Of a stretch of DNA of 64,000 nucleotides, positions 47,215 through 58,332 are shown in pieces. Each line of letters begins with the position of its first letter. The stretch's first letter is position 1. Where the stretch lies: positions 11,847,874-11,911,873 of the forward strand of contig CM041198.1 in assembly GCA_023078555.1 (NCBI GenBank). Direction: 5' to 3'. The notes beneath the pieces were generated by a model. It was not told the origin of the DNA and did no database searches. It saw nothing but the letters and a program-made list of their open reading frames with translations. Origin of the DNA: Ulva prolifera. Taxonomy: Eukaryota; Chlorophyta; Ulvophyceae; Ulvales; Ulvaceae. The position numbers and the translations under genes were made by a program.

Positions 47215-48802
47215 TTACAAAGTGTTGACCCTCTGTGCGCCTACGGGCACCTCCATGCTCGGTATGGAGTTGACAGCTGGCACCAGCGAGCTGAACCGTG
47301 CCTCTCGTAGAACGCCAGCAGCGCTGAACTCCGTTTCCATCACACTGATGAATGCATCCCGTTTCCATGTGCTGCGGACGATGAGGGCCATCGCGCTGCC
47401 CTCATCTCCACTGAGCCTCTCTGGAGCCATCAACAAAGAGACGGTGACATCTGCAAGTCAACATCCGCCGTGATGGTGTGATCATTGCTGTTCAGGGAAA
47501 AGCCACCAGAATGTCACAGTCATGAAATCCATCCAACCATGCAAGAACGTGGTCACCCGAGATGCTGTAAAAAAGCACTGGCCAGCAGGCCAGAGAGCAT
47601 GAGAACTGCCGCAGATGCAGGACGTGTGTGAACGGATGTACGTTGATTCACGCGCCAACTTCACTGCGCTTTCCACCGGGCCTGCATGAGGTCTGCAGGG
47701 CTGAACTGGATCACACATACCGTGAGGAAGCCACCAGGTCACGCCAGCGTCGCTGCTCTCTGTGCTTGGAGAGGCCCAGCCCTGTTCGACCTCGCGACTG
47801 AAGCACGCCTTCACGGCCTCGTCCTCGCTCTGGCCCGCGTCCACAGCGGCTGTCAGCGTGAGGTTGTGGAAGCTGCCGCTGAGGTCAGCAGGCTGTGCAC
47901 GGCGCGCAGAGCCCAGGTCGACCTTGTGCAGCGGAGGCGCTGCATGGCGGTCAATCTCGCCCATCCACACCTCCTTGAACAGCACCAGTCGCAGCACCTG
48001 CAGCAGAGGCCCTGGATCCATGTGCTGGACATACTGATGCATCATCAGAAACCATGAACGCGGCTCGAACGGCGGCGCCAAGCGATATCGTCTTGGTACA
48101 AGCGGCCAGAGAAGCTGCCACATCATATGAATTAGCTAGATGCGAGGTGTACTAAGGGCAGGACACAGGCAGACATCCTCTGCTGACGTAACTGGGTGAA
48201 TGGCAGGAACACCATTACTCACTGCACCAGTGCTGCAGCTGTGCTCAAGAGTCTGATCTTCTTCCATGAGTCTGACCAGGGTGGAGCTCATGACTACATG
48301 TAGCTACCGCACACTGTGACACAGATGTGGGTGTTGGCCAGGAACCAGGTGCCTCTGAGACAGTGCAATCAAGCTGAAACTGCGAGGTGGAAGAAGAGAA
48401 GCAGCGTTGGCATGTGTCACAGTTTGGATTTCACAGCACTTGCACACACATGCCAGCCTGGCATTGCCAGGGCATGCCTGGCCGGCAGGGGGCTGCCTTG
48501 GAGTCGGGCCTCTGTGTGTGTGTGTGTGTGTGTTACAAAGGAAAAAGCCGGAGGGGCAGGTAGCACCGCCAGGACCAAAAGGGAGAGCACAAGAAACGCA
48601 ATGCGCACGCAGCAAGAGAGCCACAGCCAACGCCAAGGCACAACAAGCACACACACACCCCCACGCGCCCACACACCACCACACGAACCACACACTGACA
48701 CCCGACCCACGCACCCACGCACCCGCACGCGGCCGTGTGTGTGTGTGTGTGTGTGTGTGGGTGTGGGTGTGGGTGTGGGTGTGGGTGTGGGTGTGGGTGT
48801 GG

Positions 48803-48833
<31 letters not shown>

Positions 48834-51402
48834 TGTGTGTGTGGGCTGCACCTGGTGCAATCACTGCCAGCAGCACAGGTGGCACACCACCACGGCCGCA
48901 AGCCAAGACAACTAGCAGTCAGCTAGATGTGCCACCCACATCCTGTCCAGGACGTGGATAACACGGCCCCATGCCACAGGGAGGGAGCACACCGTGCATC
49001 ACAACACAACACAACGAGTGAGCACAACGGCTGCAACGTTGTCAACGGCTGGAACTCGGTCGCATTCCCAATCCGCCAGAGGCGCTGCATTCCAGGTCGC
49101 CCAGGGCCACCCAGCAACATCGACACCGGGGGATGCCGGCCGTGCTGCGTGCTGTGTGCTGGGCGCTGCAGTGGCCCAGCCCGCACACACCTCACGCACT
49201 CGGGAGGGGGCTACGCTGTGGTGCCGTGGATGCAGGCTGCCCGAAGTCGGCGCGATAGCTTTTCCCAGTTAGGTTTCGTTGCTTCGTTCAAATGTTGTTT
49301 GTGCTGGTATATACCTTCATTTTTTGCGAAAGCTTTCCAGGAAAAAAGGGGCAACAATTTTTGAAGGGATCGTTGCCATACGCCCATGACTCCCGTGAAA
49401 TCATGCGGCCACCTGCTGTCTGGCACCCGTACTACGATGCATGCAGGCCGGGCATGGATAAGGCAGAGCATGCCACCCACACACGCCCAGGAGCAACGCG
49501 GCGAGAGGGGGGCACGCGCCTGGATGTCAAGCTCCTCCTGGCGGCCTCCGCTGCTCTGCAGCAGCAGCTGCACCCGCACGCGCTCGTGGCCACCCTCCGC
49601 GAGGCACTGCTCCACCTCAGCCACCTTGCACGACCCCCGCATCTGCTCCTCGATCATCTCATGCCGCGCCACCTCTTGCCACTCCTCGTCGGAGCCAGCG
49701 TCCGCAGCTCCCCAGGCCTCCCCCTCCAAGCCGTCCCCATCGCTCCCGGCTGCCGCCCCCGCCAGTGCAGGGCCTTGCTGCGGGCCCTCTGAGGGGCTGC
49801 TGGCCTGCGAATGGTCAGTCGAGGCGGCGCCTGCCGGTTCTGCCTGCATGCGCTGCGCAGCACATTGTCTGCACGGGGCCGGCCAGTCCGCCCGGCTGCC
49901 CTGAAGCCACCATGGTGGCCGCCATGGCCAGAGACCACAGCTGTGCACAAGTACAGACGGTGCAGAGGTTCTGGCTCCCAGCGGCAGGAGGAGTGGGTGG
50001 AGGGGGGGGGGGGGGCACCTGCACTGGGATTGACGCGTCATCGGAGTCGCGGTCGGCGGGCAGCGCTGCATCCCGCCAGCCCTCCGATGAGCCCTCAGTG
50101 CCAAAGATTGCGGCGTCGGAAATCTCCGACTCGTCTGATATGTTGACAGAGTTCGTGCCTGCATGTGGACGGAGCTCAGCTCGAGCCCGTCTTGGAATCC
50201 ACACCTCTCAGAGGCATGTGGTGCAGTAGGCAGCACAGCCGGTGTCTGCAGCATCGGAGATGATGCCTGTGGCCTCTTTTACAGAGCAGCGATACACAAG
50301 AAGAGATGGGCCACGGCGGGCGGCGCTGCCATGCAGACACGCGCTCCGCAGCCCTGTGCGCTGGACCTGCCGCACAAGCACAGGCATCTGCGCACGCACG
50401 GCAGCGCAACTTCTCAACGACCATGACAAGGACGCCACCGAGGGTCCGCGTCTCCAGTAGCCACTCTGCTGTGTGCCACAGCAGCCACGCGCCGTGGTCA
50501 CCCCGGGCTTAAATTGATTGGCACACACCGATGTCAGCCAGGGAGAGGGAGTAGCTGCCACCATCAAAGAAGAGCAGGCCCGGGGCGTCTGCCATGATGC
50601 AGCTCTTCTGGGCGTGGTGTGAGAACTCTTCCACGTGCTTCAGCCGGATCTGCTTCAGGCTCTCCCGCAGCAGTACCTCCTTGCCGTCTACTTCGCCCGC
50701 CTGCAGCAGCCAGTCATACTGCTCAAACATCTCTGCATCTGCAGGCCTGCCGTGCCAGGCTTGGGGCTGTTCACTGCATGCAGTGAAAGGCGCATTTCCC
50801 ATGACAGGGACGTCATGGCGCTGGGCAACATCCCCAACGCAGCTGCATCTCCGGCTTGACGAACTGGCACGAAATCAGTTTGCTGTCAGTTCGTGAAGTC
50901 TGTGACTACGGCCGGCTGGTGTACGAGAGCTGCCCTCGGAATCACACAGGAAGTGACCATTGTGGCAAGGCAAGCTGTGAGTACCTGGTGCACGCCAGGC
51001 CAGATGCGCTTGTTTCAGAAGCGAGCATACCCCTTCAACGACCCGAGTATGCAGCTCCTTGATCTCGATGTTGTCTCCCTCCAGGGTCATGGGCTCAAGG
51101 GACCCATCTGCCATGTTGAAGGCCCCACATTTGCCAGCCCACACACCGGACGAGTGTCCCACAAACGTGCTCCACCAAGGATCCAGTGCCGGCAAAGACG
51201 CTTGCAGGACTTTGAGAGTGGAGACCTCGGGAGGGGCGGTGACAGCTGGCAGTGGTGCAGGTTGCTGGCTCTTGGCTTCTTTCTTGCGAGGGGGCTTGCG
51301 GCCACGCTTCTTGCGTTTATGCTCTGGATTTTTCTTACCTCCGGCATGCACGCGTGTCAGCAGTCGCGCACTGCAGCCATCTGCGGCAAAAAAGGTCCTC
51401 AT
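47215..51402 (-). CDS. Conserved plant/algal protein of unknown function, possibly DUF3598-like
   Basis: Six exons (51402-50985, 50738-50529, 50158-50019, 49843-49516, 48011-47721, 47450-47215) join in phase throughout to 540 residues. Order and motifs match a plant plastid protein family that I associate with DUF3598 (lipocalin-like barrel): WWSTFVGHSSGVWAGKCGAF, IKELHTRVVEG, GLLFFDGGSYSLSLADIG, VEQCLAEGGHERVRVQLLL, VLRLVLFKEVWMGEI, ADLSGSFHNLTLTA, GVTWWLPH, and a C-terminal MAPERLSGDEGSAMALIVRS. Algal features are a basic Lys/Arg/Pro-rich N-terminal segment (RKKRGRKPPRKKEAKS) and a 100-residue acidic Ser/Gly insert (about residues 225-350). Function is unknown. Intron 4 is 1.5 kb and carries a GT/GTGTGG microsatellite. 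Two donors are followed by C-runs. Confidence 0.75.
48514..48842. repeat. GT / GTGTGG microsatellite in an intron
   Basis: A pure TG run at about 48,514-48,532 and a longer compound tract at about 48,735-48,842 made of (GT)n, then (GTGTGG)n, then (GT)n. Between them lies a CA-rich stretch (about 48,640-48,720), so the transcript could fold back. All of it lies in intron 4 of the DUF3598-like gene and is read as CA/CCCACA in the transcript. Confidence 0.9.
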
Positions 51403-52271
51403 GGACGATCTCCTGATCGTTTACGTGCGAGCAGCGGAAACGCTGGGCGATCACGTACAGTCTGCGCTCAGATCGATCGACCACGAAGCTACGACAAGTT
51501 TCTCAAGGCTGACAAACTTCACGAGGCTGACAAATCTTTTTCGTAGAGTGTGCACTGGCTGTTGCAGGCCTCAACGCATAGGAACTACAAGCCAGACGTG
51601 GCCACGAATGCATGTACACACGAATGACCCGACGCAAGGGCAACACTCCGTTTGCGGGCTTGCTCTGTGCAGTTATAGGGCAACATCACCTCCACCTCAT
51701 GTGCACATGTGCGTCCGCAGGCAGACTGAGCGGCTTCGTGTAGGCAAATCGTGTACAGCAGCGGAGTCACAGGTCGCCACGCCTGCGTGCTGTGTTCCGG
51801 AGCTTGTGGTGCGTGCGAGTGCTCTTGACACGTCTGCCGACCGTCGCTTGATATCGAGGACAGTGCAGTTCAAACCTTGCTGAGACCCATCCACTCAGCT
51901 CCATTGCGGTGCGTTTTCTGGAACTGCCCGGCCGCAGTGTGGCGCCAGTGACACGCTGCGATGGGCAATTGCAAGTGAAGATCCTGAGCTCAGCTGAGTG
52001 CGCCTGACGACACAAAACTCTGCGCCACTACGCCCCACCTGCTGATGCGGAGCAACAGTTCTACTTTCAAGATCGAACGCCCATGCCGTGAGAGCCAAGA
52101 TGGCCAAAGGTACGATGTACTGCAACAAATCAATGCCGTGCCGGCCGCCACCCCCGATTTACCTCAGGACGCATCAAATGGAACATGGAGATGGACAGCA
52201 TTTACACCCGCACTTGACACTCGCCATCCACGAACAATACACACCAGCTACATCTCCGACATACACCAACT
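51403..52271. other. Intergenic region
   Basis: Between the start of the DUF3598-like gene and the stop of the SNF2 gene, both on the minus strand. It contains the former's promoter and the latter's 3' UTR. No gene is seen. Confidence 0.5.
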
Positions 52272-55200
52272 TCACGCATCAGCATCATCATCATCATCAT
52301 CATCATCGATGACGATGACCTGCCCTTCGTGCCTGTACCCATCCCCAGGTGCGAGGGGATCTCGCACCCGTCCGCTCTGCGCCCGCGGCCTCAGCCGCCG
52401 CGGCGGCGGAGTCGGCGGTGGCGCCCTGACATGTCCCCGCGCCACCTGCTGCGCCCCCTGTCCACTTTGTCGACCCGCAGCCGTGGCATCTGCACACGCC
52501 GGGCTGCCAAGCCCGCTAGCTCTACTTCCCCCAGGCGCGTCACCACCCGTACCGACGCCCACGTCATGGCCTGTCCGCCCTGTGGCTGCCTGCCCCCGCG
52601 GCGCCGCAGCGCCCTGCCGTGCAGCAGTAGCACCTGCGCCGCTGCGCGCTGGCATGCCTACGCCACTACCGCCAGCCTCGCCGGGCGCCCGCGCGGGAGT
52701 GGCCCTCGCGGACACCTCCCGACTTGAAGTGATGCCCAGCTCAAGGAGGGAGTACATGCCCTTGAACGTGCTGCCGGGCGTCATGTTGCCGCGGGGCCCC
52801 TTCGCCGGGGTCCTCACAGCCGGGGACTTCGAGAGGCGTTGTTGCTTCACCTGCGCCAAATGTGGCGCCTCAAGGTGGTCACCCGCCCATGCACGGGCAG
52901 CTGTGTGCACCGGCTCTTGCCCGTGCAGCTTCTGCGGGGGTGTATCACACTGTGCGGCGGCGTGAGCAGCTCCCCCCCGCACAGCGACCTCCGAAGCCGA
53001 TGCCAGGGGCCCCTGTGGCGTGGCCCCCAGAGGGCTGCGCCCAGGGTGCAGCGGCGGTAGTGGCGGGGAGGCGGAAGGCACCGGGGCATGGTGGGGCTGC
53101 CTGCCGTGGTCAGCTCCAGACGTCCAGGCCGACCCGCCGCCACGTGGCGGCGCCTGTGGCGGAGAGCTGCCGAGCTGGGCGGCACCACTGCCGTGCTGCG
53201 GTGCTGGCGCAGCCTGTGCCGGAGACTCCCGCTCGCGCTTCATGCCGGTCATATGCATGCCTTGATGAGGACAGGGAGCCGCCACAGCGGCCTGCGTGGA
53301 CCTCGGGCCATCGGGGCCACCCCTACTGGTACCAGCGGCGCTGGCTGATGCATGTGCCCCTGCACTACGCTGCAGTGGTGCTGCCTCGAGAGAAGCAGCA
53401 CACAGAGTAGGCTTGCGTGGTGCCGCGGGACACGCCTGGGGCGGCGGAGCGGCGCCAGCGCCAGAGCCTGGCTGCTCAGGTGTGCGAAAGATCATGGTCG
53501 CATCAGGGGCGGCCCCGCTCGGAGCCGGCGCAGGATTCGTGAGTGCCGCAAGCGGCGTCAGAGCGGCGGACGGCGATGCAGCATGCGCCCTCTGCACAAG
53601 GCTCGACGCCTGTGGAGGTGTCGGCTGCGGATCAGCTGCTGCGGCGGCGGTGGCTGGCGCAGCATGTTCTCTCTGCGCCGGGCTTGCCGCCCGCGGGGGC
53701 ACACCCGGCGCAGCTGCTGCAGGTGCCGTGGCAGGCGCCCTTTGCGATGAAATGGCTGCCTGTGGGGGTGCCAGCGGAGGAGCGGCGGCAGCGGCTGGTA
53801 GCGATGGCGCAGAATGGCCCCCTGGCACCGAGACTGCAGCCCATCGGGGTGCGCTCGGCGCCGCTGCGGCGGGCGCGGCAGGTAGTGCTCGTTGCATCGG
53901 GCTAGCCGCCCGGGGGGGAGCGGCCACAAGTTCAAAGTCATCGTCGGAGGACAGCTCGACGCCGCTGTCGTTGCCGCCGGCCGGCCGCGACGCTGAGGCG
54001 GCCACCGCCGCCGCCGAGTCCTGCTCCCGCCGATGCGACTGCCGCAGGTTGCGTAGCTGCCAGTCAGTGAAGCCTGCCACCTGCCGGCCCTTCGTACTGG
54101 CGAGGATCTTCCCACGGAGCTACATCGCAGCGTAGTCCTCAGCCCCGTGCACGGCTCTCGGTCACGAGCGGAGCTCAGCCCGGCAGAGCCTTCTCCTCAG
54201 GGTGGCACAAATCAAATCAGACCAAGAACACGGAATGGACATGTGATGAGAAGGCGTACAGTGCCACCACAGCCGTGACGACGCAGCCCAGGCGCACCTT
54301 TCTCCGGGAGTTGGAGTTGATCTTCATGCCCTTGTCCTCGGCCAGCAGGGATGTCCACAGCTGGATCGTCGCAACATCACAGCCGGCGGCGGCGGCGGTG
54401 GTGAGCGTGCGCTCTAGGGTGGCGCGGTCTGCGGCGCTGGCGGCGGGAGCGTCGAGAGGCGGGCCGGCTGGGGAGGGGTGCAGCTGGAAGTTCAGGCGGT
54501 CGCGCTCCTCCATGATTGCCTTGACGCCCTGGCCGTCCACGACCGCCATCGCCATCGCCTCCTTCTCCATCGCCCTCTTCTGCAGCACCGCTTCGGTTTC
54601 AAGGTCGTTGCGAGGCTATTGCAGTTTATCTGCCCGCACTTCGCGAGGACGTGACACTGAGCATGCATCTGCAATACGATGAGACAGCACCGTCCAGAGA
54701 ACTGACGACCGAGGACATGTGGATCTGAGTGCCTGCGGAAGCTGCACAGAGGTAGCAACGTGTAGCAGCAGCAGTGGCGGGCGCGCACCATGACCTTGTG
54801 GTCATATGCGCCGTCACACACAATGCGGAAGATCTCAACGGGCTTCTTCTGGCCGAGGCGGTGGATGCGCGCCGCGGCCTGCGCCTCGTGGGAGGGGTTG
54901 TAGTGTGGGAAGGCGATGATGGCTCTAGTCGCGGCCGTCAGGTTGATGCCGACGCCGCACGCGCGTGTCGTCAGCACAAACACCGCCGGTCCCTCATGCG
55001 CGTTGAACTCCGCCACGCGTTGCTGCCGGTCTGCCGGCCGCGTGCATCCGCTCATCGTGCGCACAAACACCCCCGCGCCGCTCCGCACAGAGACCGCGCG
55101 CGCGCAATGCTCCTTCAGGGTGCGCAGGTCCTGGAGGTACGCTGCATGTAGTCCAGGGTGGGGTCAGGCAGCAGTGCGCGTGGCACAGCGGAGCGGTCGG

Positions 55201-56906
55201 TGTACGGGCAGTAACAGTCAGTGCATTCCAGGGGCTGCCCATGCAGGCAGCGGCCGGTGAAGTGGCAGCAAAATCGTGCGGCGGCGGGGCTCGCGGGTGC
55301 GGGCCGGGGGGGGGGGGGGCGGGGGGGGGGGGGGGGGGGCGGTGGGGGAGACACACATACAAATACGAGCACCTTGCAGTGCTGCGACACAGCGTCCTGC
55401 ACCAGCGCGATGACAAGCTTTGCCTTGGGGCTGTCCAGGAAGTGCAGGGGGCGGCCGTCAAGGATCCGCTCAAAGTCGGCCACGAGGCTCTGCGCCACCA
55501 CAGGCGGCATGGACGGGCCGTTCTGCTCTGCACAGCACCCCTCCCTTGACAGAGCTGAATGGCCTACTGGCCAAGTCCACTCTGTCACTGTGTACCCGAT
55601 GCACGTAGAGCAGAACGCAGGTTGGGGCATGGCTGGCCAATGCACGTTGGAGGCTGGGGCGGACTTGTGGGCGCAGATGTGCCGGCGGCGGCGGCAGTGT
55701 AAGCTGCGGCAGGCGCGGCTGGGGCGGCGGCGTCGCCGTTGATGGCGGCGGCTACATCCTGCTCGATGTCCGGCACTGGGGCCGCATGGCCCGTCGCGAC
55801 CGCCTTCACGTCTGCCAGGAACTGCTCTGGGTTGAACAGCAGCTGGTTGATGAGATTTTGCATTGCGAAGAACGTCACCTTGGCGTTGTCCATCTGCAGC
55901 AATGCGTCCGCCGTGTCACTGGGCGACAGCCAAATCCAGACCCGCCCGCACATGCACCAGACACACACGGCATCACATGAGGGTACGAAGCAAAAGCCCC
56001 ACGTCATCGTGTCTTACCTAGCCCTTTACAGGACACCACTGCTATCGCGCTTGCCCTGCTCACATGGCTGAACAGTTCAGGGCACCAGCCGCCGCCATCT
56101 GCCGTGTCACGCATCGGTGCTGATGGTCTCGTCTACACGAATGACAAAGGATGCGTGCCACATGCGCGATCACAGCAGACGCCACACGCAGCGTTCAGTG
56201 CAGCACTCCGCATCCCGCCGCACGCCAGAGCCGGGATCGGCGGTGGCGGCCGCACCTGCGTCACGGCGGCCTCGTACAGCGCGGTGAGCAGCGCCGGCAT
56301 GCGCACGGCGATCACGGCCTCCAGCTTTGGCGGCAGGCAGCTGCCGAGCTCCTCCGGCGTGACGCGGTGCAGGATCGGCTTGACGAGGTCCTGCAGGATC
56401 TGGCCCTGGCGCAGCATGCGCTTGCGCTCGGGCGCCGTCGCGCCGACGCGGCGGCCACGCTCGATCGGCACCTTGTAGTGCCGATCGAACTCCGCCTTGT
56501 CCGGGAAGTAGTCCGGGCACGCCCAGGCGATCATCTGGAAGTACTCGTCGACGCTGTTCATGAGCGGGAATCCGCTGAGCGCGACACGCCGCGGCGTGTG
56601 GAAGGCCGCGACCGCCTTTGACAGCTGCACCCGGCGGCCACGCTCAGCTGTGTGCGCAGTCCTGTGCTCTCTGCGCGTGCGTATTTGTTTGTGCTTGCAT
56701 CGAGGGAGGGTACACTGCTCAACCAGGACGAGCTGCAGCTGGTTTGCATGTGCCGCAGGGTCGTGGCCATGCGCCTCGGCATGCTCAGGTGTGGCAGCCG
56801 GGGTGTGCATGTAGATGTGTGTTGGACGCTTTACCAGGCACCAAGGGGCGGCAATGAGGAGGTGCTCCGCCGGGCGCGCCTGTGACGCGGGCGCCGCACC
56901 GCAACA

Positions 56907-56941
<35 letters not shown>

Positions 56942-58301
56942 ATGGTGGCGCCTGGTCACGCAAGCTCTGCGTATGTGCAGCCAGTGCCGCTCACAGTGGA
57001 ACAATGAAGCGCAGGGCATGCGCACAAGACCACACTGGCCTCCGTGACCACAGGTGTGGGCAACATGCAAGCGGCCGCAGCACCGGAACGGCTGCGGTGG
57101 CTGGCCGATGCTGCACGGCATGCAGCGAGGGGCGCACGGTGGTGCTGGCGTTGCGGATGCAGTGCGCCTCGTCGATGATGACGACCCCGGCACCCTCCAC
57201 GACGCGCTGCAGAGCCTGCGCCGCGGCCGTGGGGGCTGCTCCGACGCCGTGGCCCTGCTGCCCCGCGCTCCAGAGGTCGCGGTATGCGTTGTGTGTGGCC
57301 ACAAGGATGGAGCCGCGTGAGCGGGCGCCATCGACGATGCGGGCGTCGCCGGCCAGCTTGGCGCGCAGCATCTTGGCGCGCTTGCCGCCGGCCTTCACCT
57401 CTGCCGCAGACGGCGCCGCCCCGTGCTCAAACCAGCGGTCGACGCGGTCCCGCTGCGACGCGCCATCCATCGCCCATGCCTTCACCCGTAGGTCCTGTGT
57501 CTCCTGCAGCGGACTCACACCGGCAACTGCAGACGCTGCGACAGCCAATCGCAGCACGTCCAGCTGTGGAGCTCTCACATGACGAGACCGCATGCTCGAC
57601 TACCACGTATAGCAGTAAAGTAAAGTAAATCTAAATTTACTGAGCCGTATCCTATTGGACATTGACAACTCCTAGTTAACGGGACCACATATGCCGAAGG
57701 GGTAAGTCACCTGGAAACCCCCCTCAGACGACCGTACGCAACTCACAGGGCCTCCTCCTGTGCGAAGCGAGGTGGTCACGTACGGCCGGTTCGATTCCCC
57801 AAAGCGCACGCAGAATCGAACCCACGACCTCCTGAAACGGAGGGGGTAGCTTTTAATCCGTCCTCAACCCGTTGGACCCTTTTTGTCACTCCGCCCTGCT
57901 CATTGCGGTTGCTCGTGCAACTGGGGGCCGGCGCTCGACGCCGAAATGGGGGGCCAACGCAGCAGTGCACGAGCACACAGCATGGGATACATGCATCAAA
58001 GGAGGCGCACCAGGGTGAGCTGGCCACCTTGGTCGACGACGTCGCCGGTGGTGAACTCGCCCAGCCACAGGCGCAGCTCGTGCATGCAGTTGTACAGTAC
58101 GTTGGCAGGCACAAGCATGACAACCCGCGAGTGTTGCCGCTGCTGCGCCCGCACCGCCATGAACAGCAGCGCCAGGATGATGCTCTGCACCGCACAGCCG
58201 CTGCTCAGCGCAGCCACGCAGAATCTGTCATCATGGATCGACACACGGAAAGAGAGGGCAAGCGGCGCCGGCACAGCATGCGTGCAGGTCAAAAGAGGCG
58301 G

Positions 58302-58332
<31 letters not shown>

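Noticed and set aside
48304-48906. Long open frames through the microsatellite on both strands
   Set aside because: They are the direct result of GT/CA repeats being stop-free and lie inside an intron.
49516-49530. GC-AG intron after DIQ in the DUF3598-like gene
   Set aside because: A GC donor at CAG|GCGCGT with an acceptor at 47997 would work, but a standard GT donor four bases further, with an acceptor before 48011, also keeps the phase and gives DIQARPLLQVLRL, so the ordinary GT-AG model is preferred.
57781-57900. Possible functional tRNA gene
   Set aside because: A good B box is present, but the T-stem has mismatches, the acceptor ends do not pair and no credible anticodon arm is found. 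A SINE fragment fits better.
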